A stretch of DNA of 64,000 bases from DASXMT01 sp963803065 (GTDB lineage Bacteria; Actinomycetota; Acidimicrobiia; Acidimicrobiales; RAAP-2), in assembly GCA_963803065.1 (NCBI GenBank), contig CAWDKW010000014.1, positions 124,001 to 188,000 of the forward strand, in the 5' to 3' direction. Shown in pieces: positions 33,264-42,524 of this stretch (the stretch's first letter is position 1; each line of letters begins with the position of its first letter). The notes under the pieces were generated by a model. That model made no database searches, was not told the origin of the DNA, and saw only the letters and a list, made by a program, of their open reading frames with translations. Position numbers and translations under genes: made by a program.

Positions 33264-35195
33264 ATGACCGAGTTCCTCAGCCTGTTGGTGACCGGGGTCG
33301 TCACCGGGTCCATCTATGCGGTGACGGCCAGCGGCCTGGTGGTCACCTACAACGCCACGGGTGTCTTCAACTTCGCCCACGGCGCCGTCGGGATGTTCCT
33401 CGCCTACCTGTATTGGCAGCTCTGGCAAGGCTGGGGGTGGAACCCGGTCCTGTCCCTGATCGTCGTGCTCCTCGTGGTCGCCCCCCTGTTCGCCTTGGCC
33501 GTCGAACGCGTCCTGATGCGGCCGCTCTACGGGTCGTCGCTCAACACAATGATCGTGGTCACCCTGGGCATGTTCCTGATCCTCTACGGGCTGACCAGCA
33601 CCATCTGGAACCAGACCGTGGTCCGGAACCTGCCCTCTTGGTTCGCCAGCGACCAGGTCGACGTGCTCAACGTCAACCTCACCTACGAGCAGCTCATCAC
33701 GATCGGCTGTGCCGTGGGGGTGGCCGTCGGGCTCTGGTTCCTGTTCAAGCGGACCCGGCTGGGGGTCTCCATGCGGGCGGTGGTCGACGACCCGGCGCTG
33801 GCGTCGATGACGGGCGCCCGGTCCAGTCGCATTTCCGGGTTCGCCTGGATGATCGGCTTCATGCTGGCCGGGCTGGCCGGCATCCTGTTGGCCCCGGGCA
33901 CGGGAATGAGCATCCAGATCCTGTCGGAACTGGTGATCTTCGGCTATGCCGCAGCCATCGTCGGTCGGTTGCGCAGCCTCCCGCTCACCTTCGTGGGGGC
34001 CATGATCTTGGGGATCGGCGAGTCGATGGCGGTGGGGTATGTGCCCTCGAGCGCCCTCAACGACGTCACCGCCGTGCTGCCCATGGGCTTGTTGATCATC
34101 GCCCTGCTCATCCTGCCCCAGGCCAAGCTGTCGGTCGGCCGCGTGGTCCGCCTCCGGGCCCCCCGGGTGCCCTCGCTCACCACGACCCTGGTCAGCGGGG
34201 TGGTCCTGGTCGGGGTCGCCGCGCTGTTGTCGTCACTGATCACCGGCAACAACCTGTACACGCTGGGCCTGGCTTTGGCCATTGGCCTGGCTGCCCTCTC
34301 GCTCGTACTGCTCTCGGGGTACGGCGGCCAGGCGTGGCTGTGCCAGTTCACCTTCATCGGCTTGGGGTGCTGGGCCATGAGCAAGGTGGACGGCGGGAGC
34401 TCGATCCTCGGCGTCCTGGCCGCCATCGGGCTGTGCGCCGCGGCCGGAGGGTTGTTGGCCCTCCCCGCCCTTCGGCTGCGCGGCTTGTACATGGCCCTCG
34501 CCACCCTGGCCTTCGCCGCTCTGATGGACAGCATCTTCTTCATCAACCCGTCGGTGGTCAGCGGTGGGTCGATCACCGTCGGTCGTCCGGAGATCTTCGG
34601 CCTGCGCTTCACCTCGGACCGGTCGTTCATCATCCTCCTCGCCATCGTGTTCGCCCTCTGCCTCATCGGCGTGGGTGCGTTGCGGCGAGGCCCCTTCGGG
34701 CGCCGGCTGGTGGCCATGAGCGACAGCCAGGCGGCATGTGCGACCGTAGGGATGAACATCACCAGCACCAAGTTGGCCGTCTTCGTCCTCTCAGGCGGAC
34801 TGGCCGGACTGGCCGGCGCCCTCTACGGCGGCATGTCCCGGACGGTGTCGGTGTCCCAGTTCAGTTTCGTCAACTCCATGGTGCTCTTCGTCGCCGTGGT
34901 CCTGGCCGGCGTCACCATCTTGAGCGGTTCGGTGCAGGCCGGAGTGGGCTTGGCCTTCGCCCCGCTGATCGGTTTGCACATCCCCTCGATCTCCGGCTTC
35001 ACCTACATCCTCTTCGGCGTGGGCATCGTGGCCGTCGGCCGCAATCCGTACGGCATGGGGAGGGTCTATTCCGACGTCGGCACCTGGTGGGACCGGCGCC
35101 GGGCCAACAGGAGCGCCGATGACCAGGTGACCGGGAGCCCGCCCACCGGCGCCACCGGGCCGCCGCTGGCCGGCAAGGTGCCCTCCGTTGGCTGA
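33264..35195 (+). CDS. Fused LivH-LivM permease of the branched-chain amino acid type ABC transporter
   Basis: 643 residues with two permease halves in one chain. The N-terminal half (1-290) is LivH-like: GLVVTYNATGVFNFAHGA and RAVVDDPALASMTGA (EAA-like loop). The C-terminal half (310-610) is LivM-like: LALAIGLAALSLVLLSGYGGQ, LALPALRLRGLYMALATLAF and ACATVGMNITSTKLAVFVLS. Together about 17-18 membrane spans. Most bacteria encode these as separate genes. A short hydrophilic tail follows; the stop overlaps the ATPase gene by 8 bases. Confidence 0.93.
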   Translation: MTEFLSLLVTGVVTGSIYAVTASGLVVTYNATGVFNFAHGAVGMFLAYLYWQLWQGWGWNPVLSLIVVLLVVAPLFALAVERVLMRPLYGSSLNTMIVVTLGMFLILYGLTSTIWNQTVVRNLPSWFASDQVDVLNVNLTYEQLITIGCAVGVAVGLWFLFKRTRLGVSMRAVVDDPALASMTGARSSRISGFAWMIGFMLAGLAGILLAPGTGMSIQILSELVIFGYAAAIVGRLRSLPLTFVGAMILGIGESMAVGYVPSSALNDVTAVLPMGLLIIALLILPQAKLSVGRVVRLRAPRVPSLTTTLVSGVVLVGVAALLSSLITGNNLYTLGLALAIGLAALSLVLLSGYGGQAWLCQFTFIGLGCWAMSKVDGGSSILGVLAAIGLCAAAGGLLALPALRLRGLYMALATLAFAALMDSIFFINPSVVSGGSITVGRPEIFGLRFTSDRSFIILLAIVFALCLIGVGALRRGPFGRRLVAMSDSQAACATVGMNITSTKLAVFVLSGGLAGLAGALYGGMSRTVSVSQFSFVNSMVLFVAVVLAGVTILSGSVQAGVGLAFAPLIGLHIPSISGFTYILFGVGIVAVGRNPYGMGRVYSDVGTWWDRRRANRSADDQVTGSPPTGATGPPLAGKVPSVG

Positions 35196-36726
35196 GGTGC
35201 CCGCAGTCGCCGCTCCGTTGTTGAAGGTCTCCGAGGTCTCCGTGCGCTTCGGGGGTCTGCAGGCGCTCGATGCCGTCGATCTCGAGGTCGCCGGGGGCGA
35301 GATCCACGGGCTGATCGGTCCGAACGGCGCCGGGAAAACGACGCTCTTCAACGTCATCACCGGGCTGCAGAGCCCCACCCAGGGGTCGGTTCGACTGGGC
35401 ACTCACGACGTGACTCGAGCCAAGCCCCACGTGCGGTCCCGCCTCGGCTTGGGCCGGACCTTCCAGCGGCTCGAGCTGTTCGGCACCTTGACAGCTAGGG
35501 AGAACGTGCAGATGGCGGCCGAGGTCCAGCGGTCCAAGCTCGCGTCGGATCGTACGCCGGCCGAAGAGGCGCGGTACCAGCTCGGTCGGGTGGGCATCCT
35601 CCACGTGGCTGACGAGCCGACCGACTCGCTGCCCACCGGCCTGGCTCGCCTGGTCGAGGTGGCCCGCGCTCTCGCCACCTCGCCCAACACGCTGTTGTTG
35701 GACGAGCCCAGCTCGGGTCTCGACGCAACCGAGACTCACGACTTGGGCGGGGTCCTCGCCCAACTGGCCTCCGAGGGCATGGGCATCTTGTTGGTCGAGC
35801 ACGACATGTCCCTGGTCATGGGGGTGTGTTCGAGGGTGGACGTACTGGACAACGGTCAGATCATCGCCAGAGGCGATCCGGTGTCGGTGCGAGCCAACTC
35901 CGCCGTGCAGGAGGCCTACCTCGGGGGCGAGACGCCGTCGGTGCCGGACGACGTCCGGGCGCCCTCGGACCGGATCGGAAGCCCGGTGAGTGCGACCAGG
36001 CCGCGTTCGTCGGAGATCGCCCTGTCGGCTTCGGACGTCCGGGCGTCCTACGGCCGGATCGAAGTGCTGCACGGGGTCTCGCTCGAGGTCCCCAAGGGCT
36101 CGGCTCTGGCCCTGCTCGGTCCCAACGGTGCGGGGAAGACGACGCTGCTCAAGGCGATATCGGGACAGTTGCCGCTCACCGCTGGGACAGTGGAGGTGCG
36201 GGGGAGCGGGCTGGGGCGGAACGCCACCGAGCGCCTGGCCCGGTCCGGTGTCTGCATGATCCCCGAGGGCCGGTCCATCTTCCCCAACCTGACGGTGACC
36301 GAGAACCTGCTCATGTACACCTTCAGGCGCTCGGGGCTGAAGAGCTCGTGGGTGGAGGAGCGGGCCATCGAGCGGTTCCCGCTCCTCGGCGGACGGCGAA
36401 AGCAGGTGGCCGGCACACTGTCGGGAGGCGAGCAGCGGATGCTCTCGCTGGCCCGGGCTCTGACCACGGATCCCGACATCCTCCTCCTCGACGAGCTGTC
36501 GATGGGACTGGCCCCCCTGATCGTCGAGGAGCTCTACGGCTTCGTGGGCCAGCTGGTGGCGTCCGAGCAGTTGACCATCGTGATGGTCGAGCAGTTCGTG
36601 CAGACCGCGCTCTCCATCGCTGACCGGGCGGCCATCATGGTCAACGGCGAGCTGGTGCAAGAGGGCGAGCCGGACGAGATCCGCGACGAGGTGGTCGGCG
36701 CCTACCTGGGTGCCGAGTCCGGCTGA
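35188..36726 (+). CDS. Fused LivG-LivF ATPase of the branched-chain amino acid type ABC transporter
   Basis: 512 residues with two nucleotide-binding domains. LivG-like half: Walker A GPNGAGKTT, VARALATSPNTLLLDEPSSGLD, with a weakened signature (SLPTGLARLVEV in place of LSxGQ). LivF-like half: Walker A GPNGAGKTT, signature TLSGGEQRM, Walker B ILLLDELSMGLAP. A variable linker of about 240-270 joins them. Start TTG 35188 overlaps the permease end, so expression is coupled and one polypeptide supplies both ATP sites. The altered first signature predicts an asymmetric transporter. Confidence 0.92.
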   Translation: MAEVPAVAAPLLKVSEVSVRFGGLQALDAVDLEVAGGEIHGLIGPNGAGKTTLFNVITGLQSPTQGSVRLGTHDVTRAKPHVRSRLGLGRTFQRLELFGTLTARENVQMAAEVQRSKLASDRTPAEEARYQLGRVGILHVADEPTDSLPTGLARLVEVARALATSPNTLLLDEPSSGLDATETHDLGGVLAQLASEGMGILLVEHDMSLVMGVCSRVDVLDNGQIIARGDPVSVRANSAVQEAYLGGETPSVPDDVRAPSDRIGSPVSATRPRSSEIALSASDVRASYGRIEVLHGVSLEVPKGSALALLGPNGAGKTTLLKAISGQLPLTAGTVEVRGSGLGRNATERLARSGVCMIPEGRSIFPNLTVTENLLMYTFRRSGLKSSWVEERAIERFPLLGGRRKQVAGTLSGGEQRMLSLARALTTDPDILLLDELSMGLAPLIVEELYGFVGQLVASEQLTIVMVEQFVQTALSIADRAAIMVNGELVQEGEPDEIRDEVVGAYLGAESG

Positions 36727-36740
36727 GCCTGGCCGGGCCT

Positions 36741-37124
36741 CTAGGCCCCGAGGAAGGTGATCTGTCTCCGGGTGTACCGCCAGCGACCATCGCTCTTGGC
36801 GAAGGTGTCGAAGTACCGCCCGGCGGCCAACGGCTTCAGCCCGTCCGGGGAGGGGAGGGAGAAGAAGAAGTCCGTTCGGGCGCTGGCTGTGTCGCCGTCG
36901 ATCTCCATCACGGTGTTGGCCGTGATGTGCTTGCCGCGTCGCTCCGGAGCGCTGGTGGCGGCGAAGGCCGCCGACAGCTCCGCCCGGCCTGTCGAGGTGG
37001 CATCACCCATGATGAACACACCGTCTTCGGTGTAGAGGTCGACTCGTCGCTCGTAGTCCCCGTCGTCGGTCAACTGGGAGTGCAGGCCGATGAGGTTCCG
37101 GATCGCTTCTTCGTCTGTAGGCAC
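36741..37124 (-). CDS. SnoaL-like (NTF2-fold) protein
   Basis: 127 residues starting at GTG 37122-37124. TDEEAIRNLIGLHSQLTDDGDYERRVDLYTEDGVF, then HITANTVMEIDGDTASARTDFFF and GRWRYTRRQITFLG fit the SnoaL_4 group. Members are cyclases, dehydratases or isomerases of small hydrophobic molecules. A TACCCT element 7 bases before the GTG suggests a leaderless transcript. It converges on the ABC operon. Confidence 0.82.
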   Translation of the reverse strand: MPTDEEAIRNLIGLHSQLTDDGDYERRVDLYTEDGVFIMGDATSTGRAELSAAFAATSAPERRGKHITANTVMEIDGDTASARTDFFFSLPSPDGLKPLAAGRYFDTFAKSDGRWRYTRRQITFLGA

Positions 37125-37168
37125 GGCACGCAGGGTACCGTCTGGGGGCCATCGGCGCAGTGGGCGCT

Positions 37169-37203
37169 CGCCCTGTGAGTGCCCGCCCTGTGGGTGCCCG
37201 CCC
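37169..37203. repeat. 15-bp tandem repeat upstream of the SnoaL gene
   Basis: CGCCCTGTGAGTGCC at 37169-37183 is repeated with one change at 37184-37198 and starts a third copy (37199-37203). It lies just upstream of the SnoaL-like gene and beyond the 3' end of the DinB gene. Confidence 0.85.
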
Positions 37204-37226
37204 ACGAGGAGCAGGAACCCATCGGC

Positions 37227-37742
37227 TCAGAAACCGCCACACTCACCGACGCCACGGACATAGGAGGCCTGCCCGGCGTGCTGGAGGTCGTCCGAGATGA
37301 CGCTGATCAACCGCACACCCAGCGTGACCGGCGGGTCCCATGCCTCGTCCACGATGCGGTCGAGATCTCGCTCGGTCAGCCCCTGCACGTACTGGACGGT
37401 CTGGTGGTGGACGGCGTCGTGGTAGCCGATCAGCAGTTCCCCCGCTGGTACCCGGACGGCCTCGACATCCTCCGTCCCGTGCCCATACCCGGTGTCAGCG
37501 GAGTCGAAAGGGAGTCCGAACCGCTCGGCCCAGCCGTCGGCCGTCCAGGTCTGCTCGGTCCCGGCCGCGGCGGCGATGTGGTCGTCCTGGATCCGGGTCA
37601 GATGCCACACCAGCCAGGCGATGGAGTTCGTGCCGTCGACGGGGCGGAACACCAGTTGGTCGGCCGTCATCCCGTCGACCGCTCGATGGACAACGCCGCG
37701 CACCCTGTCGAACGCATCGACCAGCAATTCGCCGGTGTTCAT
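37227..37742 (-). CDS. DinB/DUF664 family four-helix protein
   Basis: 171 residues. Three His expected to bind a metal lie in LVWHLTRIQDDHI, GYHDAVHHQTV and DDLQHAGQASYVRG, the DinB/mycothiol-dependent transferase pattern. DGTNSIAWLVWHL is typical of the actinobacterial DUF664 branch. These proteins use bacillithiol or mycothiol in detoxification, or are of unknown role. Start ATG 37740-37742. Divergent from the CMD gene. Confidence 0.88.
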   Translation of the reverse strand: MNTGELLVDAFDRVRGVVHRAVDGMTADQLVFRPVDGTNSIAWLVWHLTRIQDDHIAAAAGTEQTWTADGWAERFGLPFDSADTGYGHGTEDVEAVRVPAGELLIGYHDAVHHQTVQYVQGLTERDLDRIVDEAWDPPVTLGVRLISVISDDLQHAGQASYVRGVGECGGF

Positions 37743-37807
37743 GGGCTGGCTCCCTCTCTACGGACCCGTTATGGGCTCTCTATGGGGCTCGTGCTCGGAA
37801 GCGACGC

Positions 37808-37831
37808 GTGCTCGTGCTCGTGCTCGTGCTC
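37808..37831. repeat. Hexanucleotide repeat (GTGCTC)4
   Basis: Four perfect GTGCTC units in the 274-bp divergent gap between the DinB and CMD genes. A related GTGCTCGGAA(G/T)CGAC segment occurs on both sides, showing a small duplication. Confidence 0.9.
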
Positions 37832-38016
37832 GGAATCGACGAGGCCGGTGCTCCAGGCTCCCCCGACACTACCGACCCCGAGCCTCGGCCCGATCGGTCG
37901 GGTCGGGGCCCGATGGGCCGGGGTGGAGGCCGCCGGCCATCGGTGTCTGGTGCCGGGACCACTACCGTTGACCGCCACACCGCTGCCGTTCGGCCCGAAC
38001 CCTAAGGAGCGACCTG

Positions 38017-38586
38017 ATGCCCGACCTGCCCCTCTTGTCCGGACCAACGGACGACGTACGACTCCGGGGCGTGCATCGTCGCGTCAATGCCGGTCTCGGA
38101 CGCTGGCCCAACCTGTACGCCATGCTGGCCAACGCGCCCGAGCTCCTCGAGGCCTGGGTCGAGTTCGCCTGGACACTGCGGTCCGTTCCTGAGTCGGAGC
38201 GCGGGTTGCGGGAGCTGGCCATCATGCGGGTCGCCCAACTGACCAGCTCGGAGTACGAGTGGCAGGCCCATTGGTTCATGGCCACCGAGGCCGGGGTCCC
38301 GGCCGGGAAGCTCACTGCCCTCGCCCACTGGCGAGACTCCCGTTTGTACTCGGAGGAGGAACGGCTCGTCCTCGAGGCGGCAGACATCCTGACCAACACG
38401 GGCGAGCTCACCTCGACTTTGCGCCGACTGCTGGTAGCCCGCTTCGGTGAGCAACAGACCATCGAGGTGGTGTTGACCATTGCCTTCTACTCGTGCGTGC
38501 GCCGGGTGCTGGGAGGCCTCGGCGTACCTCCGGACGAGCGGGGCGAGAAGGCCCCGGATCTTGCCTCGTTGCCGGCCGAGGGGTGA
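38017..38586 (+). CDS. Carboxymuconolactone decarboxylase (CMD/AhpD) family protein
   Basis: 189 residues. SERGLRELAIMRVAQLTSSEYEWQAHW is the CMD core; the AhpD CxxC is replaced by Ser-Ser, with Glu and His retained, so thiol peroxidase activity is unlikely. EERLVLEAADILTNTGEL and EVVLTIAFYSCVRRVLGGL complete the fold. ATG 38017 has AAGGAG at 7-9 bases. The CMD fold includes gamma-carboxymuconolactone decarboxylase of aromatic breakdown; the exact role is open. Confidence 0.88.
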   Translation: MPDLPLLSGPTDDVRLRGVHRRVNAGLGRWPNLYAMLANAPELLEAWVEFAWTLRSVPESERGLRELAIMRVAQLTSSEYEWQAHWFMATEAGVPAGKLTALAHWRDSRLYSEEERLVLEAADILTNTGELTSTLRRLLVARFGEQQTIEVVLTIAFYSCVRRVLGGLGVPPDERGEKAPDLASLPAEG

Positions 38587-38701
38587 GCGGGCCGAACAGG
38601 GCTGAACCGGGGTTGCGGCATCACCAGCTTCGCTGCCGCCTGCCACGGCAGGGCCGGCCGCTACATTGGCCACAGGTTCACTCGAACGGTTCGGAGGGGC
38701 A

Positions 38702-39985
38702 ATGACACAAGTCGAGTCAGCATGGGGTCGCTACCCCGGGTATCGGATCGACCTGGTGCCCTACCCGGGCACCGCCAGGGCCTGGCACGGCGATGTCCTG
38801 CTGGCCGAGAGCACGTCGGCCCTGCGCGTGCTCGAGACCGACCATGTCGAGCGGGTGTACTTCCCCGAGTCCGACGTTCGCTTCGACCTCTTCGAGGCCA
38901 ATGACCATCACAGTATCTGCCCCTTCAAGGGCGAGGCCGACTACTGGTCCCTCACCGCCACCGATCCGGCGGTGGAGGACGCCATCTGGGCCTATGCCGC
39001 CCCCCTGGAAGAGGTGGCAGGGCTCAAGGGCCACGTCGGCTTCTACCACGAGCGGGTCAGGGTCGAGCTCGAGGAGCGCGGGCCCAGCAACGACGTTCGG
39101 GATGTCACGGTCAGCCGGGTCCCGACCTGGGGCGATGCGAGCGATCTGATCCAGCTGATCGACGTGCAGCCGAGCGGCCCGGGCCGGTTTGCCGGGCCGC
39201 CCTACCGGGACAAGACCCGCAACGTCGTCGAGGGCGGCCAGCTCCTGGCTCAGGCGATCGTGGCCGCCGCCAAGACCCTTCCCGACCAACGGGTGACCTC
39301 GGCGTACATGACCTTCCCCAAGGCGGCTTCCTTCGACGCCCCCATCGACCTCACCGTTGAGACGCTCCGTGCTGGCCGGACGTTCTCGACGCTTTCCATC
39401 CGGGCCGAGCAGAACGGCGCGCTGTGCAGCCCGGGCCTCGTCCTGATGGACGCCGGAGCCCCCGACACCATCGCCGACCAGGTGGCCATGCCCGACGTGC
39501 CCGGCCCCTACGACTCCGAGCCCTACGACATGCGGGTCCTCGGGCGCGACCTGCGCGTCGTCGACGGTGCCTACTCTGCCGATCCCGACCGCGTGGGTCC
39601 GCCGGTCATCTACGCCTGGATGCGCTTCAGGGACCCACCGGCCGAACAGTACTTGCAGAACGCCCTGTTGGCCCAGGCCACCACGCACTGGACGATCGCC
39701 GCGGCAATGCGCCCACACCGCGGTGTCAGCGAGAACGACGCCCACGTGACGCTTTCGACCGGCATCATGTCGGTCGGCATCGCCTTTCACGACGACGCTC
39801 CGGTGGGCGAGTGGTTCCTCTATGCCAACCCGGCGATCTGGTCCGGTCGCGGCCTGGCCCAAGGCCAGGGCCAGGTCTTCAGTGGGGACGGGCGGCTCAT
39901 GGCCTCCTACACCGTGCAGGCCATGATCCGCGGCTTTGCCAAGCCTCCCGAGGTCATGGGGATGGACGCCAGCAACGCCATGTGA
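38702..39985 (+). CDS. DUF427 - acyl-CoA thioesterase II (TesB-like) fusion
   Basis: 427 residues. Residues 25-115 are a DUF427 domain (ALRVLETDHVERVYFPESDV, CPFKGEADYW). Residues 150-420 form a TesB-like double-hotdog: FAGPPYRDKTRNVVEGGQLLAQAIVAA and SAYMTFPKAASFDAPIDLTVETLRAGRTF, with HDDAPVGEWFLYANPAIWSGRGL at the end. It would hydrolyse acyl-CoA; the DUF427 part is of unknown role. ATG 38702 with GGAGGGGC upstream. The fusion ties the uncharacterised DUF427 to acyl-CoA metabolism. Confidence 0.9.
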   Translation: MTQVESAWGRYPGYRIDLVPYPGTARAWHGDVLLAESTSALRVLETDHVERVYFPESDVRFDLFEANDHHSICPFKGEADYWSLTATDPAVEDAIWAYAAPLEEVAGLKGHVGFYHERVRVELEERGPSNDVRDVTVSRVPTWGDASDLIQLIDVQPSGPGRFAGPPYRDKTRNVVEGGQLLAQAIVAAAKTLPDQRVTSAYMTFPKAASFDAPIDLTVETLRAGRTFSTLSIRAEQNGALCSPGLVLMDAGAPDTIADQVAMPDVPGPYDSEPYDMRVLGRDLRVVDGAYSADPDRVGPPVIYAWMRFRDPPAEQYLQNALLAQATTHWTIAAAMRPHRGVSENDAHVTLSTGIMSVGIAFHDDAPVGEWFLYANPAIWSGRGLAQGQGQVFSGDGRLMASYTVQAMIRGFAKPPEVMGMDASNAM

Positions 39986-40027
39986 CCGACGGGCGGCCGC
40001 CCTGTGGCCATCCGACCATCGGGTGGC

Positions 40028-40900
40028 TCACTGTCGATGGGTCGTCCCGCACGGCTCGGCCGATTGCCTGGCCCCCAGCGTGGACCGGATCGAGTCGGCC
40101 ACCACCGCAGGGCTCTGTTGGGGCCCGAAATGGTTGAGACCGGAGAGCTGCTGGGCTCGGCTACTGGGGAGCCTCGAGGCGAAGATGTCGTTGCGCTCTG
40201 CCGCCTTGGAGCCGAGATCCGAGCCGCAGGCGACCACGACCGGGCAGCGCACCTCTGGGAGTCGTGCGTAGACGGAGGTGTTGGAGAACCCGCCGAAGGT
40301 AGCGGCCTCGTACTCCGGTCGGCACTTCAGGTGGACCTGGCCGTCGCCACCCGCGGCGAACCCGAACTCGACGTATGCGGCCAGGGCCTCGTCGGCGAAC
40401 GAGTCCATCGGAGGCTTGCCCCCGTAGTTGGCCAGGGCGACTTGTCGGGACGGGAAGCTGGCCCGCCGGCGTAGGGCCAAGTCGATCGCTTCGGCGCTGC
40501 CGTCCTCGGCCGGTTCCTGCCACGGGACGCAGATGGCGGGCTCGTAGACGTAGATCGAGTGGAAGGTTCCCGGTGCGCGTTGCTCCACCATCAACGAGAT
40601 GGCCCCACCGAGGGAATGGCCAACGGCCCGTGGATGGTCGAGACCCACTGCGTCCACGACGCTCTGGACGTCGTGCGCGAACCCGTCCCAGGCGAAATCC
40701 AGGCCGGCCGGCACTCCCGAGTCACCGTGACCCCGAAGGTCCAATGAGAAGCAGTGGAAGTCCCGTTGCAGGCGATCGGCGACGGGGGCCCAGATGTGGC
40801 CGTGGAACCCGGTGGCATGGACCATCAACAACGGGGGTCCCGATCCTCCGAGGTCGGAATAGCTGATCTCCACGCCATCGGGGGTGAGGGCCACGGGCAC
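40028..40900 (-). CDS. Alpha/beta hydrolase
   Basis: 290 residues. Oxyanion region MVHATGFHG, LDLRGHGDS, nucleophile elbow VGHSLGGAIS, and C-terminal catalytic His in LSGLNHFGPQQ. The fold is that of epoxide hydrolases and C-C bond (meta-cleavage product) hydrolases; the His-Ala-Thr-Gly oxyanion loop does not separate them. Start ATG 40898-40900. It converges on the TesB fusion gene. Confidence 0.9.
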   Translation of the reverse strand: MPVALTPDGVEISYSDLGGSGPPLLMVHATGFHGHIWAPVADRLQRDFHCFSLDLRGHGDSGVPAGLDFAWDGFAHDVQSVVDAVGLDHPRAVGHSLGGAISLMVEQRAPGTFHSIYVYEPAICVPWQEPAEDGSAEAIDLALRRRASFPSRQVALANYGGKPPMDSFADEALAAYVEFGFAAGGDGQVHLKCRPEYEAATFGGFSNTSVYARLPEVRCPVVVACGSDLGSKAAERNDIFASRLPSSRAQQLSGLNHFGPQQSPAVVADSIRSTLGARQSAEPCGTTHRQ

Positions 40901-41005
40901 GGCGGCACTCTACCGGCACCGGTCGAGAGCGGACCAGACGCGAAGATGAGACGGGGAGATTGAGACTGGACCAGGCAGGATGCGGTGACGGAGGAAGATC
41001 CGGCT

Positions 41006-42436
41006 TCAGAGGGCGATGCCGCAGACCTTCGTGTCGAGGTACTCCTGGATGCCCTGTCGGGCGCCCTCGCGTCCGACGCCGCTCTCCTTGATACCCCCGA
41101 AGGGCACGGCGGCCGATGTCGGGTTGATGTCGTTCACCCCGATGATCCCGAAGTCGAGAGCCTCCATGGTCCGGAACGCCCGGCCCAGGTCGCGCGTGTA
41201 CACGTAGGAGGCGAGGCCAAAGGTCGTGTCGTTGGCCATCGACACGACCTCTTCCTCGTCGTCGAAAATGGTGACCGGGGCGATGGGTCCGAACGTCTCC
41301 TCCCGGTAGATCGCCATGTCCGAGGTGACGTCGGTCAGGACGGTCGGTGCCCAGAACTGCCCTCGGGCGAACGCCTCCCCAGCGAGCCGGTCGCCGCCGA
41401 CCCGCACCCTGGCACCGAGGGTCCGGGCGTCGTCCACCTGGCGTCGCATCTTCTCCAGCGCCGGCTCGTCGATGAGCGGTCCTACGGTCACCCCGTCGTC
41501 GAGACCGTTGCCGGGGCGAAGGCGCCCGACCCGCTCGACCAGCGTGTCGATGAACGACTCGGCCACCCCGCGTTGGACGAAGACCCGGTTCGGGCAGATG
41601 CAGGCCTGCCCGGTGTTGAGGAACTTCACCAGGGCCAGCCCCTTGGCCGCATGCTCGGGATCGGCGTCGTCGTAGACGATGAAGGGGGCGTGACCACCCA
41701 GCTCCAGGGAGACCCGCTTCATCTGCTCGGCTGCTCGCGACGCGATGTGCTTGCCCACAGCTGTCGAGCCGGTGAAGCTGATCTTGCGGACGGCCCGGTT
41801 GGTGAGCAGCTCGTCGCCGACCGGCTCGGGATCGCTGGTGGTGATCAGGTTCACGACTCCGGGTGGGAAGCCAGCATCCTCGAAGACGCGAAAGGTCTCG
41901 ACGGCGCAGAGCGGGGTCTGTTCGGCCGGCTTCACGACGATCGTGCACCCTGCCGCCACAGCCGGCGCCACCTTCCGGGTGATCATCGAGATCGGGTAGT
42001 TCCATGGCGTGATAGCGGCGGCCACGCCGACGGCTTGGTGCAGCACCAAGAAGCGCTGGTCGGCCCGGGCCGAAGGGATGGTCTCGCCGTAGACCCGCTT
42101 GGCCTCTTCGGCGAACCAGGCCAGGAAGTCGGCGGCGTAGCCGACCTCGTTGCGCGCCATCCGGAGGGGCTTTCCCTGCTCCTGGGTCATGAGCCGGGCC
42201 AGTGGCTCGCGACGGTCGAGCATCAACCGGTGGGCCTCGACCAGAACGTCGGCGCGGGCATAAGCCGTGCGGTTCGACCACTCCGGAAAGGCGGCCGCTG
42301 CCGCCTCGATGGCGCCCCGGGTGTCCTTGGGGCCGCCATCGGCCACCTGACCCAGGCCTTCACCGGTCGCCGGGTTCACCGCCTCGAATGTTCGCCCCGA
42401 GGCGGCCTCCACCCATGTGCCGTCGATGAACAACAT
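41006..42436 (-). CDS. Aldehyde dehydrogenase, succinate-semialdehyde dehydrogenase-like
   Basis: 476 residues. Cofactor and catalytic motifs are ITPWNYPISMITRKVAPAVAAGCTIVVKP, FTGSTAVGKHIA, general base Glu in SLELGGHAPFIV, and nucleophile Cys in NTGQACICPNR. The C-terminal PFGGIKESGVGREGARQGIQEYLDTK is typical of the GabD/SSADH group. NAD(P)+-dependent oxidation of a semialdehyde to the acid. It is followed on the same strand by nothing obvious; the SDR gene upstream ends 72 bases before its start and may be co-transcribed. Confidence 0.92.
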   Translation of the reverse strand: MLFIDGTWVEAASGRTFEAVNPATGEGLGQVADGGPKDTRGAIEAAAAAFPEWSNRTAYARADVLVEAHRLMLDRREPLARLMTQEQGKPLRMARNEVGYAADFLAWFAEEAKRVYGETIPSARADQRFLVLHQAVGVAAAITPWNYPISMITRKVAPAVAAGCTIVVKPAEQTPLCAVETFRVFEDAGFPPGVVNLITTSDPEPVGDELLTNRAVRKISFTGSTAVGKHIASRAAEQMKRVSLELGGHAPFIVYDDADPEHAAKGLALVKFLNTGQACICPNRVFVQRGVAESFIDTLVERVGRLRPGNGLDDGVTVGPLIDEPALEKMRRQVDDARTLGARVRVGGDRLAGEAFARGQFWAPTVLTDVTSDMAIYREETFGPIAPVTIFDDEEEVVSMANDTTFGLASYVYTRDLGRAFRTMEALDFGIIGVNDINPTSAAVPFGGIKESGVGREGARQGIQEYLDTKVCGIAL

Positions 42437-42473
42437 GTCCTCCTCGTTCCTCCGATCGAAGTCGCGTGACTGC

Positions 42474-42524
42474 TCAGAAGTCCTTCAGCATCAGAAGTCC
42501 TTCAGCATCAGAAGTCCTTCAGCA
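42474..42524. repeat. 17-bp perfect tandem triplication spanning the SDR stop codon
   Basis: TCAGAAGTCCTTCAGCA is present three times without mismatch (42474-42490, 42491-42507, 42508-42524). The third copy encodes the last residues LKDF and the stop of the SDR gene; the other two lie just downstream of it. Confidence 0.97.

Noticed and set aside
40985..42469. 494-codon plus-strand frame opposite the aldehyde dehydrogenase
   Set aside because: Antisense shadow; the minus strand shows catalytic Cys and Glu motifs.
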